Part shown: positions 34,971 to 43,225 of the stretch, in pieces
How the letters are laid out: the number at the start of each line of letters is the position of its first letter
How positions within the stretch are numbered: position 1 is the stretch's first letter
Source: Hyphomicrobiales bacterium
GTDB taxonomy: Bacteria; Pseudomonadota; Alphaproteobacteria; Rhizobiales; Devosiaceae
DNA length: 64,000 bases
Assembly: GCA_004144345.1 (NCBI GenBank)
Contig: SEEL01000006.1
Coordinates: 62,001 to 126,000, forward strand
Direction of reading: 5' to 3'
Notes under the pieces: model-generated
Database searches by the model: none
Told to the model about the DNA's origin: nothing
The model's input: only the letters and a program-made list of their open reading frames with translations
Made by a program: the position numbers and the translations under genes

Positions 34971-36145
34971 AAAGAGCTTTCTGTGCGCCGACGGATTTCG
35001 GGCAGCTCCCGCAGCGCCTCGATCAGGTTTTGCGCGCGCGGATCGGCTTCTTCCATCTGATTGCTGACGAAGGCGAAGCCCAGCCGCAAGCCCGGCTCGG
35101 CGAACGTCACCTGCCCACCTGCGCCATCATGGCCGAACCCCGCCGCTGTCAGATAACGCCGCGCCGGGGAATCGAGCTGGAAGCCCATGCCCCACGCCAT
35201 CCATGGCTCTGGTTCGTGAAACACGGGCGCGCCGCTGCTCTGCACCGCGGTGGCGCGCCGGATCGTCTCGTCATTGAGCAATCGCACGCCGCCGGTCTCC
35301 GTTACGGCAGCCGACCACGCCCGCGCCAGCGCCCGCGCATTTGAGATACCGCCCGCTCCGGGGATCTCCGCCGCCTGCAGCTGCGGATCGTTGAACCCGC
35401 CATCGGGGCTGGCCAGCGTGCGCGGGAGCGCGCCTCGCAGCGTCAGCCCGCGCTCTATCCATTCACTGGACTCATGCACGAAGTGTTCCGTGCCCTCGGC
35501 GAAACTGTGGCCCACACCGATATGCGCGACCCGCTCCTGCTGCGCACTCGGCAGGCCGATCCACATGTCCGCCTGCAGCGGCGCGGCAATCATGTCTGCC
35601 AGCAATTGGCCCACCCGCTTACCCGTCACGCGCCGCAGCACGTTGCCGATCAGCCAGCCATGCGTGATGAAATGATAGGAGTGTCCCTCGCCCGGCGCCC
35701 AGAGCGGCGCCTGCGCCGCCAGCAGCGCGACCATCGCGTCCCAGTCGACGATGTCGTCGACATCCAGCGCCACGGCCGGCGCCGACAGGCCGGCCCGATG
35801 CGACAGAAGATCCCTCACCAGAGTGTCTTGTTTGCCGGCCGCCGCGTATTCCGGCCAGTAGCGCGTGACGGGCGCGTCGTAGTCGAGCCGACCATCCTGC
35901 ACGAGCCGCGCCGCCAGCAGTGACATGAGGCCTTTGGTGCACGAAAAGATCACGCTGATCGTGCCTTCGTCCCAGGGGCGGCCGCTACGGATATCGGCAA
36001 CGCCGCCCCACAGATCGACCACCGGCGCGCCGTCCAGATAGACGCAGGCCGAGGCGCCGCCGTCATAGTACTCGACAATATCGGCAAAGACCGCCGCCAG
36101 TGGCTCAAAGCCCGGCGCTGCGCTGCCCGCGACCAATTCTGTCAT
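34961..36145 (-). CDS. Serine hydrolase, class C beta-lactamase/EstB family
   Basis: A 394-residue protein of the beta-lactamase (class C)/penicillin-binding-like serine hydrolase family. SCTKG gives the nucleophile SxxK, SYHF lies at the position of the second-site tyrosine, and FGHDGAGG provides the HxG-type third motif. There is no signal peptide, so it is probably a cytoplasmic esterase or amidase rather than an antibiotic resistance enzyme. ATG at 36145 follows GGGAGGG. It sits between the binding-protein gene and the permease genes; its TAA lies inside regulatory element copy 1. It may hydrolyse an ester or amide of the imported substrate. Confidence 0.85.
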   Translation of the reverse strand: MTELVAGSAAPGFEPLAAVFADIVEYYDGGASACVYLDGAPVVDLWGGVADIRSGRPWDEGTISVIFSCTKGLMSLLAARLVQDGRLDYDAPVTRYWPEYAAAGKQDTLVRDLLSHRAGLSAPAVALDVDDIVDWDAMVALLAAQAPLWAPGEGHSYHFITHGWLIGNVLRRVTGKRVGQLLADMIAAPLQADMWIGLPSAQQERVAHIGVGHSFAEGTEHFVHESSEWIERGLTLRGALPRTLASPDGGFNDPQLQAAEIPGAGGISNARALARAWSAAVTETGGVRLLNDETIRRATAVQSSGAPVFHEPEPWMAWGMGFQLDSPARRYLTAAGFGHDGAGGQVTFAEPGLRLGFAFVSNQMEEADPRAQNLIEALRELPEIRRRTESSLVS

Positions 36146-36167
36146 CGCGTGCCCTCCCGGCAAGAAG

Positions 36168-36196
36168 CTGCGGGCGAAGGGTTTCTCCGCCCGCAG
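36168..36196 (-). promoter_or_regulatory. Stem-loop after the module B2 binding-protein gene
   Basis: CTGCGGGCG (36168-36176) and CGCCCGCAG (36188-36196) form a perfect 9-bp stem with an 11-nt loop, 8 bp past the binding-protein stop. No U-run follows. It is the same position as the 10706 hairpin. Confidence 0.55.
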
Positions 36197-36203
36197 GATC
36201 GGC

Positions 36204-37385
36204 TTACGCGGCCTTGAACGTCTGCCAGGCCTCGATCCAGGCCGAGACGCCAACGATATCGCCATCGGCTTCCTGCGGCGGCAGCAGGCTCGCCTGGGTG
36301 CCAAGAATGCCACCACCCGGCTGCCGCACGTCGTCGTAGTTGTAGAGGACCTGCGCATCGGCGGTCAGCAGGTCGTAGGCAGCTTCCACCGTGCAGCCCG
36401 AGCCGAGTTCGGTGGCCAGCGCCGCGTTCGATTCCGCTGATGTCACATAGTCGATGAACGCGTAGGCATTATCGATATTGGGCGCGTCGACGGCGATCGC
36501 GTAGGCGTCCGACCAGAACAGCGTGTCGTCGATCTTGGGCGAGCCGGCGACCAGCGTTACGCCCTTCTCCTTGGCAATCACCAGCTGGTAGGCCCAGCCG
36601 CCGATGCCGATCGACGCATCGCCGCGGATGATCACGTCGGCCATGTCGCCGAAGCCAGTGCCCAGCGTAACGATGTTCGGCTTGATCGAGATCAGCGCTT
36701 CCAGCGCCTTGTCGAGTTCGGCTTGCGTCAGGCGGCCGAGGCCCTGGGCACCGGTCGACTTGGCGAACAGACAGATATTGCCGAACGGGTCGTCGAGCAG
36801 CACGAGCTCGCCCTTGAACTTCGGATCGGCAAAGTCGGTATAGCGATCCGGAACGCCTTCCCATTTCTCCGGATTCCAGACGCAGGGGCTGTTGCCCCAG
36901 ATCAGCGGCACGCCGTAGGTCTTGCCGTCACGAACCAGCCACGGGGCGTCCTTGAACGCCGGGAACAGGCCGCCGGCATTGGGGATGCGCGCCATGTCGA
37001 GTGGCAGGAACAGTTCCGTCCCCGCATCGAGCACGGTGCTCTGAAAATCCTTGTTGACCGAGAACAGATCGAGCGCGCCACGTCCGCCCGTCATGAAGCG
37101 GGTCAGCGGCTCGTCGGCCGAGGAGGTGAAGCTCGCATTCATCTGGATATTGTTGTCGCGCAGGAAGGGCCCCGCAACATTGGCGGCCTGCTCGCCATCA
37201 TATCCCAGAAAATTCAGCGGCCCGCCGAGTTTGCCATCAGCACCGCTTGCGCTTCCTGCGTTCAGCCCCAGCACGGTCAGCGTCGTCAATCCGGCTGCCC
37301 CCTGGATGAAACGGCGCCTGCTCATGTCTGCATTGAGCCGGGCGTCCAGCAACGTCCTCAACCTGTCGTCCACGTTCTTCTCCAT
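36204..37385 (-). CDS. Tat-exported spermidine/putrescine-type substrate-binding protein (PotD-like)
   Basis: A 393-residue binding protein with a twin-arginine signal, SRRRFIQGAAG about residues 21-31, preceded by an unusually long polar n-region. The mature part has LNFLGYDGEQA and a C-terminal SAWIEAWQTFKAA; the overall size and a WGNSPCVWNPEKW hinge-like segment fit PotD/family 1-6 type proteins of polyamine/opine importers. ATG at 37385 is preferred because longer readings enter the regulatory element. It is divergent from the IclR gene and heads the eleven-gene minus-strand run. Confidence 0.88.
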   Translation of the reverse strand: MEKNVDDRLRTLLDARLNADMSRRRFIQGAAGLTTLTVLGLNAGSASGADGKLGGPLNFLGYDGEQAANVAGPFLRDNNIQMNASFTSSADEPLTRFMTGGRGALDLFSVNKDFQSTVLDAGTELFLPLDMARIPNAGGLFPAFKDAPWLVRDGKTYGVPLIWGNSPCVWNPEKWEGVPDRYTDFADPKFKGELVLLDDPFGNICLFAKSTGAQGLGRLTQAELDKALEALISIKPNIVTLGTGFGDMADVIIRGDASIGIGGWAYQLVIAKEKGVTLVAGSPKIDDTLFWSDAYAIAVDAPNIDNAYAFIDYVTSAESNAALATELGSGCTVEAAYDLLTADAQVLYNYDDVRQPGGGILGTQASLLPPQEADGDIVGVSAWIEAWQTFKAA

Positions 37386-37464
37386 ATCAAGACTCTCGTC
37401 GAGAGCTCGTCTAGGTTTGCATCTCCTGTTGCCAGAGCTTGCCCCGGCATTGCGATTAGGGAGA

Positions 37465-37500
37465 GGTTTCGTATATGAAGTCAAGAACTACTTATGAACC
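37465..37500. promoter_or_regulatory. Copy 2 of duplicated regulatory element, iclR/binding-protein divergent promoter
   Basis: This is the partner of 34934-34970, with 28 identical central bases, and shares GGTTT at the left end. It lies 80 bp before the binding-protein ATG on one side and 22 bp before the IclR ATG on the other, a position suited to autorepression plus control of the transport operon. TTGACT on the minus strand (37484-37479) could be a -35 box, but its -10 partner is weak. Confidence 0.6.
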
Positions 37501-37522
37501 TCAACCCGAGGAAAGCCCCCTG

Positions 37523-38287
37523 ATGTCCAGCGATGAGCGAGCCACCTATTCGGCGCCGGCACTCGAGAAGGGTCTCGATATCCTCGAATTGCTCGCAGGC
37601 GCGGACGAACCGATGACCGCGCGCCAGATCGGCGAGCAGCTCGGTCGTTCCAAGAGCGAGATTTTTCGCATGGTGTATGTGCTGGTCGATCGCGGCTATC
37701 TGCATCGCGACGCCGCCACCGATCAGCTTTCGCTGAGCAACCGCCTGTTCGAACTCGGCATGCGTACGCCGCGTTCGCGTACCCTCGTCGCCGCCGCCCT
37801 ACCCCGCATGGAGCGGCTGAGCACGCTCATTGGCCATTCGAGCCACCTCGTCGTGGTCAGCCGGGGTGAGACCATCGTCGTCGCGAGCGCTACCGCGCGC
37901 GCCGAGTTCAATTTCTCGCTGCAGCTCGGCTACGGGAATCCGGCGGTCGATGCTGTGTCGGGTAAAACCATACTCGCCTTCCAGCCTGCCGAGCGCCGGG
38001 ACGCGATGATTACCCAGAGCATGACGTTGATGGCGAAGCCGCCCGCTCGCAAAGCCCTGATCAAGGAGCTCGATGGGATCGCGGATGACGGCTCCGTCAT
38101 TACCAACAGCCGTCATTTGGTGGGTGTGACCGACATCTGCGCGCCAATACTCGACCGCACGGGCCGCGCCCTCGGCAGCATCGTGGTCCCGTGCCTGCAA
38201 CGGGTGGGATCGCAGTGGGGCATGGAAGACATTCGCGACAAGCTCGTCGCCACCTGCCGCGATATCGCCGGCGAGCTCACCCCATAG
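37523..38287 (+). CDS. IclR-family transcriptional regulator
   Basis: A 254-residue IclR regulator with winged helix (MTARQIGEQLGRSKSEIFRM) and C-terminal effector domain (GVTDICAPILDRTGRALGSI). ATG at 37523 is chosen: GAGGAAAG precedes it, and the longer frame from 37475 begins inside the regulatory element. Divergent from the PotD-like gene; the duplicated element in front of both transport transcription units is its probable target. Confidence 0.9.
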   Translation: MSSDERATYSAPALEKGLDILELLAGADEPMTARQIGEQLGRSKSEIFRMVYVLVDRGYLHRDAATDQLSLSNRLFELGMRTPRSRTLVAAALPRMERLSTLIGHSSHLVVVSRGETIVVASATARAEFNFSLQLGYGNPAVDAVSGKTILAFQPAERRDAMITQSMTLMAKPPARKALIKELDGIADDGSVITNSRHLVGVTDICAPILDRTGRALGSIVVPCLQRVGSQWGMEDIRDKLVATCRDIAGELTP

Positions 38288-38332
38288 CTCCCGTCACTCC
38301 GGCGACTTCGTTAGCTGCTCTACCTTCACGGC

Positions 38333-38357
38333 GTTCGAATCACGCTACTCCGACCAA
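38333..38357 (+). repeat. Right copy of 25-bp direct repeat (tRNA-Pro 3' fragment), att-like
   Basis: Identical to 14812-14836 except one base (CACGCTACTCCG against CACTCTACTCCG). The bases 5' of it do not complete a T-stem or any other tRNA arm, so it is only a fragment, not a gene. Same orientation as the tRNA. Consistent with attR of an island, or with a decayed duplicate tRNA. Confidence 0.65.
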
Positions 38358-38360
38358 CAA

Positions 38361-38386
38361 AAAGGCCGGTCTCGCGACCGGCCTTT
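38361..38386 (-). terminator. Rho-independent terminator of bioY
   Basis: AAAGGCCGGTC (38361-38371) and GACCGGCCTTT (38376-38386) form an 11-bp stem with a 4-nt loop. On the minus strand TTTTTGTTGG follows, ending bioY; on the plus strand GCTTTTT follows, so it may work both ways. Confidence 0.8.
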
Positions 38387-38410
38387 GCTTTTTCGGGTTG
38401 GCGGCGCGGC

Positions 38411-39025
38411 TCAGCGGCGCGACTTGGCCAGCGTCCAGATGCCGGTGACGGTCAGCGCCGCGAACAGCATCTTGATCACGTCCCAGACGATGAAGGGCTG
38501 TACGGCCTTGGCGAACGCCGAGCCGACGATATCGGTCTGGTCGATCCAGGCAGCGCCCGAACCGAGGGCCAGCAGCCACAGGAAGCCCAGCGCAAACAGC
38601 AGCGCGTCGCCGATCAGCATGGCGGCAAACAGCGCGCCCGCCTTGCCGGAGGCGCCGAGGTCGGCGGCCTTGCCGATGATGTAAGCCATCGGCACGAAGC
38701 CGAGGAGGAAGCCGCCGGTCGGGCCGACGAGATAGGCCATGCCGCCACCGGTGGCGAACACCGGCAGGCCGGCGGCGCCCTCGAGCAGATAGGCGACCAC
38801 GGTGGCGACGCCAATGCGCCAGCCGAAGGCGGCAGCGAGAGCGGCAATGGCGAAGCCCTGCAGGGTCACCGGCACCGGCCAGGTCGGGACGTTGACCTTG
38901 GCGGCCAGCGTGATCAGCACGGTACCGAGGAGCACAGTGGCAAGATTGCTCACGAGGCGGCTGGTCTGCGATTTTGGCTCAAGAGCTCCCAGAATCGTAT
39001 TGGGAGTGGTCAGCGTCAGGGCCAT
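38411..39025 (-). CDS. bioY: Biotin transporter BioY (ECF-type S component)
   Basis: A 204-residue membrane protein with six hydrophobic segments and the BioY signatures VPVTLQGFAIAALAA, GGGMAYLVGPTGGFLLGFVPMAYIIG and a C-terminal WDVIKMLFAALT. It binds biotin and works alone or with an ECF energising module; no BioM/BioN genes are adjacent. No BioR-type operator was recognised in the 64-bp gap upstream. Confidence 0.94.
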   Translation of the reverse strand: MALTLTTPNTILGALEPKSQTSRLVSNLATVLLGTVLITLAAKVNVPTWPVPVTLQGFAIAALAAAFGWRIGVATVVAYLLEGAAGLPVFATGGGMAYLVGPTGGFLLGFVPMAYIIGKAADLGASGKAGALFAAMLIGDALLFALGFLWLLALGSGAAWIDQTDIVGSAFAKAVQPFIVWDVIKMLFAALTVTGIWTLAKSRR

Positions 39026-39089
39026 TGCGTTACCTTCTTTCGGGCGCGGAAATGCTGCCTGTTTCTAGTCTCTCACCCGATTGAGCGCA

Positions 39090-40007
39090 ATGGCCGACGC
39101 CCCCCCGCCGCTGGACTTCGATACCGACTTTAGCCCTGAAACCGGCGCGCCAATGGCCGTACTGGAGGGGGTCGTGCGGGTCACCGCCCCCAATGCCGGC
39201 CCGTTCACCTTCACCGGCACCAACAGCTTTATCATAGGCGGCGAGCGGGTGGCGGTGCTCGACCCCGGCCCCGACGATGCGGGCCACCGGGCCGCCCTGC
39301 TGGCGGCCATCGGCGGGCGGCCGGTCGAGGCCATCATCCTCACCCACACGCACAAGGATCACTCGGCGGGCGTCAAGGCGCTGCAGGCCGCCACGGGCGC
39401 GCCGCTCTGGTTCGCCGGTCCCCACCGGCTCAGCCGGCCGCCGCGCCTGTTCGAGATCAACGCCCTCGCCCGCGATTGCGACTGGGGCCTCACGCCCGAC
39501 CGGACCTTCTTCGATGGCGAGAGTTTTGCGGTCGGCGGCGTCGGCCTCGAGGCCATCGCCACGCCCGGCCATTGTGCCAATCACATGGCCTACGGCCTCA
39601 CCGGTACCAGCTGGCTGCTGAGCGGCGACCACATCATGGGCTGGAACTCGACCCTCGTGGCCGTTCCCGACGGTTCGATGGCCGACTATCTCGCCTCGCT
39701 GCGCAAGGTGATCGCCCTGCCCTATGCGAGCTATCTCCCCGCGCATGGCGGTTCCATTCCCGATGGCCCGGCCTATGCCCGCGCCCTCCTCGCGCATCGC
39801 GAATTGCGCAACCGGCAGGTGGTGGATGCCGTTCAGTCCGGCGCGCGCAGCGTCGATGATCTCCTGGCGCGCATCTACCCGACGCTCGCCGCGCGGCTCA
39901 AATTCGCCGCCGCCCTGACGCTGCGGGCACATATCGAATATCTCGCGGCCCAGGGCAGCATCCGGTCGCGGCGCGGTCTCTTCGGCCTTCGCCTGTCGCC
40001 CGCCTAG
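39090..40007 (+). CDS. MBL-fold metallo-hydrolase
   Basis: A 305-residue metallo-beta-lactamase-fold hydrolase with the metal motif THTHKDH (HxHxDH), GHCANH and SGDH metal ligands, and a C-terminal winged-helix-like extension as in LACTB2-type proteins. ATG at 39090 or TTG at 39081 are possible starts; neither has a strong ribosome-binding site. Divergent from bioY; its stop overlaps the DUF1499 gene tail to tail. Confidence 0.85.
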   Translation: MADAPPPLDFDTDFSPETGAPMAVLEGVVRVTAPNAGPFTFTGTNSFIIGGERVAVLDPGPDDAGHRAALLAAIGGRPVEAIILTHTHKDHSAGVKALQAATGAPLWFAGPHRLSRPPRLFEINALARDCDWGLTPDRTFFDGESFAVGGVGLEAIATPGHCANHMAYGLTGTSWLLSGDHIMGWNSTLVAVPDGSMADYLASLRKVIALPYASYLPAHGGSIPDGPAYARALLAHRELRNRQVVDAVQSGARSVDDLLARIYPTLAARLKFAAALTLRAHIEYLAAQGSIRSRRGLFGLRLSPA

Positions 40008-40777
40008 TCTTCGGCCACCGGCTGTGTCGGGGCGTTGCGCAGCAGCAGCGTGACCTGATTGTCCAGCTCGAGCAGGAAGCTCTCGACCCGCTCACCGTTC
40101 TCGCCAAAATCCGGGAACGACGACAGCGAGGCCGAGCGCATGGCGATCGTCGTGCCATCGGTCCCGCCGGCGATGCGCAGCGCCACCTCCTGCCGGAAGC
40201 CGAGCAGCGTCGTCACAACCGCATTGAGCTGTCCCGCATCGAGCGCCGACAGCGGCGAGCGGCTGGCGCGGATTTCCCAGCCGCGCGCATCGAGCAGCGT
40301 CTCGACCAGCGTGAACATCTGCGGCGCGGTGATGGGGTAGTTGCGAGAGCGCGCATTGGGATAGGCCGCCTCGATCCGCGCCCTCTCATCGGGCCCCATA
40401 AATCGCGACTCGACGAAGCTCACCAGCGGCGGCGGGTTGCCGAAATCGGTGGACACATCGGCCGATGACGGGCGGCTTGCCGCCTGCCAGGCGAAGAACG
40501 CGCCGGGCAGCAGGCAAAGGATGCCGAAGAAGAAGGCAACGCCCGCGCGGGCCCAGCCACGGTCACCCGTCACCCACAACCGGGCGAAGGCAACGATGGC
40601 GGCGGCGACGGCAATGGCGGCGAGCGCCATGGCCGCCATCTCGACGACGACGAAATTGTCGCTGGTGATGAGGTGCGCCCGATGCAGCAGCACCGGCAGG
40701 AAGGCGAGCGGCAGCGCCAACGCCCCGAAGCGGCGCGCCCATACCGCCCATTTCGACGTACGAATGAGAATACGCAT
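40004..40777 (-). CDS. DUF1499 domain membrane protein
   Basis: A 257-residue protein with three or so N-terminal membrane spans followed by a DUF1499 domain (SRNYPITAPQMFTLVETLLDARGW, SLSSFPDFGENGERVESFL). Function of the domain is unknown. ATG at 40777 overlaps the M48 peptidase stop (ATGA), so it is translationally coupled to it. Confidence 0.82.
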   Translation of the reverse strand: MRILIRTSKWAVWARRFGALALPLAFLPVLLHRAHLITSDNFVVVEMAAMALAAIAVAAAIVAFARLWVTGDRGWARAGVAFFFGILCLLPGAFFAWQAASRPSSADVSTDFGNPPPLVSFVESRFMGPDERARIEAAYPNARSRNYPITAPQMFTLVETLLDARGWEIRASRSPLSALDAGQLNAVVTTLLGFRQEVALRIAGGTDGTTIAMRSASLSSFPDFGENGERVESFLLELDNQVTLLLRNAPTQPVAED

Positions 40778-41943
40778 CAGCCGGCCGACGCTTCGGGAGT
40801 CACGAGATCCGGCAAGGGGGGCGGCGGCGGCACCGGGCACATGTCCCTGATGGCTTCCCACTCGGCGGCGGTGAAGGCGGGCTTGAGGCCCGGCGTGTTG
40901 ACGTCGAACGCTTCCAGCGCCCGCCGCCGCTCGTCAGTCAGCGGATGGTTCGCAAACAGCGCCAGCGCGCGCGAGAACTCGTCATCGCCCGCGACGCGAT
41001 CGAGGAGATCGACCAGCCCCGCCGGGCTGAAGTCCAGCCGCTGTGCGGTCTTGCCGGCGAAATTGTCGGCCTGCGCTTCGGCCTGCCGCGAGAACCGGTT
41101 GTCGATCAGCGACGAGCCGATGGCACCGGCGACCGACAGTCCCGTCATGTCGCCGAGCACAAAGCCGACGAGCAGGCCGGTGGTCGAGGTGGAGATCAGT
41201 GTCTGCATGCCGTGGCGGTAATAGACGTGCCCCAGTTCATGCGCCAGCACGCCGGCGAACTCGTCTGGCGTGCGGCTCGCCTGGATCAGCGAGGAGAGAT
41301 AATAGGCCTGCCCGCCCGGCAGCGCGAAAGCGTTGGGGATGTCCGAGCGGATCACCGTGACCTCAGGCGTGAAGGGTGAATTGAGTCCGGCGAACGCTGC
41401 CTCGGTGAAACGGGCGATGGCGCGGTTGGCGACCGATTCCGGATTGGCATCGCAGATGGCGTAGCCCTGCCCTCCGGTCAGCGACGCCTCGATCTGGCGC
41501 GCCGCCGTATCGCCGATCTTGATCTCCCATTCGGGCGGGAACACCGTCACCAGCCGGTCGGCCAGCATCGGGATGCCGTAGAGGTAGGCGATGATCACCG
41601 AGAACAGTGCCGCCGTGGCGAGTCCGATGGATTGCACCTGCCGCCAGCCGTCACGGCGCTCATGCTTGCCGAGCGAGGGCAGCACATTGAGCGCGGCCCG
41701 CATGTGTTCGATACCGTTCACCGCCAGCCGCGCGCCCGCCGGGCGCTCATGGTTGGCGATGCGCAGCTCCATCATGCGCGTGTGCAGCAGATAGGATTGT
41801 TCGGCCGGCCAGCGATCGACGATCTCGCGCGTTCCCGCATCGAGGATCGCCAGCATCACCGGGTCCGAGGCCAGATCGATGATGCAGGTCACGTCGCGCA
41901 CTTCGGCGACGGCGCCGTCCTGATAGCGGGCAGCGAACTCCAT
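40777..41943 (-). CDS. M48-family zinc metallopeptidase, membrane-anchored
   Basis: A 388-residue protein with a soluble N-terminal domain, one membrane span near residue 110 (IGLATAALFSVIIAYLYG) and an M48 peptidase domain with the zinc motif HELGH and the downstream EAQAD glutamate. It ends in a proline-rich tail. ATG at 41943 overlaps the DUF898 stop; 1-base-shared junctions with both neighbours make a tight three-gene operon. M48 relatives (HtpX, BepA, LoiP) act in envelope protein quality control. Confidence 0.88.
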   Translation of the reverse strand: MEFAARYQDGAVAEVRDVTCIIDLASDPVMLAILDAGTREIVDRWPAEQSYLLHTRMMELRIANHERPAGARLAVNGIEHMRAALNVLPSLGKHERRDGWRQVQSIGLATAALFSVIIAYLYGIPMLADRLVTVFPPEWEIKIGDTAARQIEASLTGGQGYAICDANPESVANRAIARFTEAAFAGLNSPFTPEVTVIRSDIPNAFALPGGQAYYLSSLIQASRTPDEFAGVLAHELGHVYYRHGMQTLISTSTTGLLVGFVLGDMTGLSVAGAIGSSLIDNRFSRQAEAQADNFAGKTAQRLDFSPAGLVDLLDRVAGDDEFSRALALFANHPLTDERRRALEAFDVNTPGLKPAFTAAEWEAIRDMCPVPPPPPLPDLVTPEASAG

Positions 41944-43169
41944 CAATACGTCCCCACATTGAGGGCGTCGGCGAGGCCCTGCCCCACCACCGAGCGGTCC
42001 TCCGGCGTGGCGCGCACGCTGCGCACGCTATCGGGGTTGGCGATCGCCGCGCTGCGCGCGAGAAGCTTCCACCAGCCGAGCGCGAGGATCACCTCGGCGA
42101 GCAGGCCGAAGGCGCCGAGCACCACGAGGTAGATGCCCACCAGCAGCACGACGTTGAGCGTGCCGGACTGGAACATCGAAAGCAGCGCACCGCCGTCCGG
42201 TTCCTGCCCGCCCGCCGCAGCCGCCACATAGATGCTGCCAATGGCGATCGCCGCGGTGATCGCCAGCACCACCAGCAGCACGACGACCGCCACGACGTAG
42301 AGGACATACTGCCAGAACAGCGTTCCGGTGCCGATGTTGACGGTCAGCTTGGCCTCGCCCAGCGAGACCGTTGAAAGCATGCGCGAGGCACTGCGGGTGC
42401 GATAGAGCGCCAGCGTGAAGGCGAACACCAGTACGCAGGCGCAGCAGAGCGCGATGCCGATCGGTCCGGGCACGGGTACATCGCCCACCATCGTGTAGTC
42501 GCCCGAGCCGGCGATCCAGAAGGCAGCAGCGCCGATGGTCAGCACATTGAGGAAATAGGCGCCGTAATAGGGAGCGGCAAAGGCCCGCCAATTACCGGCG
42601 ATCTCGAATTTGCGGTCGCCGAACCAGCTGTTGCGCCAGCGATAGCGCCAGAGGCTCGAGGCCATCCACGGATAGACCAGCCCCAGTGTCGGCAGCATCA
42701 GCAGCGACCAGCCGAAGCGGCGCGCGGCATAGGCGAAGGCATTGCCGCGCATGTCGAAGCGGATGCCCCGCCACAGGGTGCGCGACAGGCGGAAGTCGCG
42801 GGCGCGGTAGATGGCGTAGCCCATCATGAACCACACCACGACGCCGATCCCGCCATAGCCGAGCAGCACATAATCCACGTCCTGCATCGAGAGCACGAAG
42901 ATGGCGACATAGACCGGCAGGAAGAAGGCCAGCGCGAAGAAGAAGCCGGCCAGCAATTGCTGCGCGGTGCCGGTATATTCGAGCGGCTCGCCGTCGATCA
43001 CCGTGTTCTGCCAGTAGAAGCGGCGTTTCCAGTTGGCCTGCCAGAAACGATAGAGCCCGATGGTGGGGATCATCAGCAGATAGCCGCGCAGGATGATGCC
43101 CAGCAATTCGCCGCGCGAGCCGGTGAACTCGACGCGACCTATGCGTGGCTCTTGTGTTGTTTCCGCCAT
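41943..43169 (-). CDS. DUF898 (YjgN-family) membrane protein
   Basis: A 408-residue polytopic membrane protein with repeated IPTIGLYRFWQANWKRRFYWQNT and YPWMASSLWRYRWRNSWFGDRKF modules typical of DUF898. About eight to nine hydrophobic segments. Function unknown; the fixed arrangement with an M48 peptidase gene suggests a partner or substrate relation in the membrane. Confidence 0.86.
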   Translation of the reverse strand: MAETTQEPRIGRVEFTGSRGELLGIILRGYLLMIPTIGLYRFWQANWKRRFYWQNTVIDGEPLEYTGTAQQLLAGFFFALAFFLPVYVAIFVLSMQDVDYVLLGYGGIGVVVWFMMGYAIYRARDFRLSRTLWRGIRFDMRGNAFAYAARRFGWSLLMLPTLGLVYPWMASSLWRYRWRNSWFGDRKFEIAGNWRAFAAPYYGAYFLNVLTIGAAAFWIAGSGDYTMVGDVPVPGPIGIALCCACVLVFAFTLALYRTRSASRMLSTVSLGEAKLTVNIGTGTLFWQYVLYVVAVVVLLVVLAITAAIAIGSIYVAAAAGGQEPDGGALLSMFQSGTLNVVLLVGIYLVVLGAFGLLAEVILALGWWKLLARSAAIANPDSVRSVRATPEDRSVVGQGLADALNVGTY

Positions 43170-43225
43170 GACTCGTGCCGCCAGCCCGGAACTACGATTT
43201 CACGCACAGGCGCAGGCGGCAAGGG

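Larger units (their letters stand above)
14836..38357. mobile_element. Candidate integrated island at tRNA-Pro (no integrase seen)
   Basis: About 23.5 kb between an intact tRNA-Pro gene and a same-orientation copy of its 3' end. It carries only accessory catabolic modules, each with its own regulator and ABC importer, whereas the DNA beyond 38.4 kb is mostly housekeeping. No integrase, transposase, relaxase or phage gene is recognisable, so the element would be non-autonomous or decayed. The alternative is that the right fragment is the remnant of a lost duplicate tRNA gene. Confidence 0.4.

Noticed and set aside
34961-36145. Calling the class C beta-lactamase-like protein an antibiotic resistance gene
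   Set aside because: No signal peptide and a location inside a catabolic/transport run; the fold is shared with many esterases.
14836-38357. Search for integrase, transposase, insertion sequence or phage genes in the candidate island
   Set aside because: None of the frames shows tyrosine or serine recombinase, DDE transposase or structural phage motifs.
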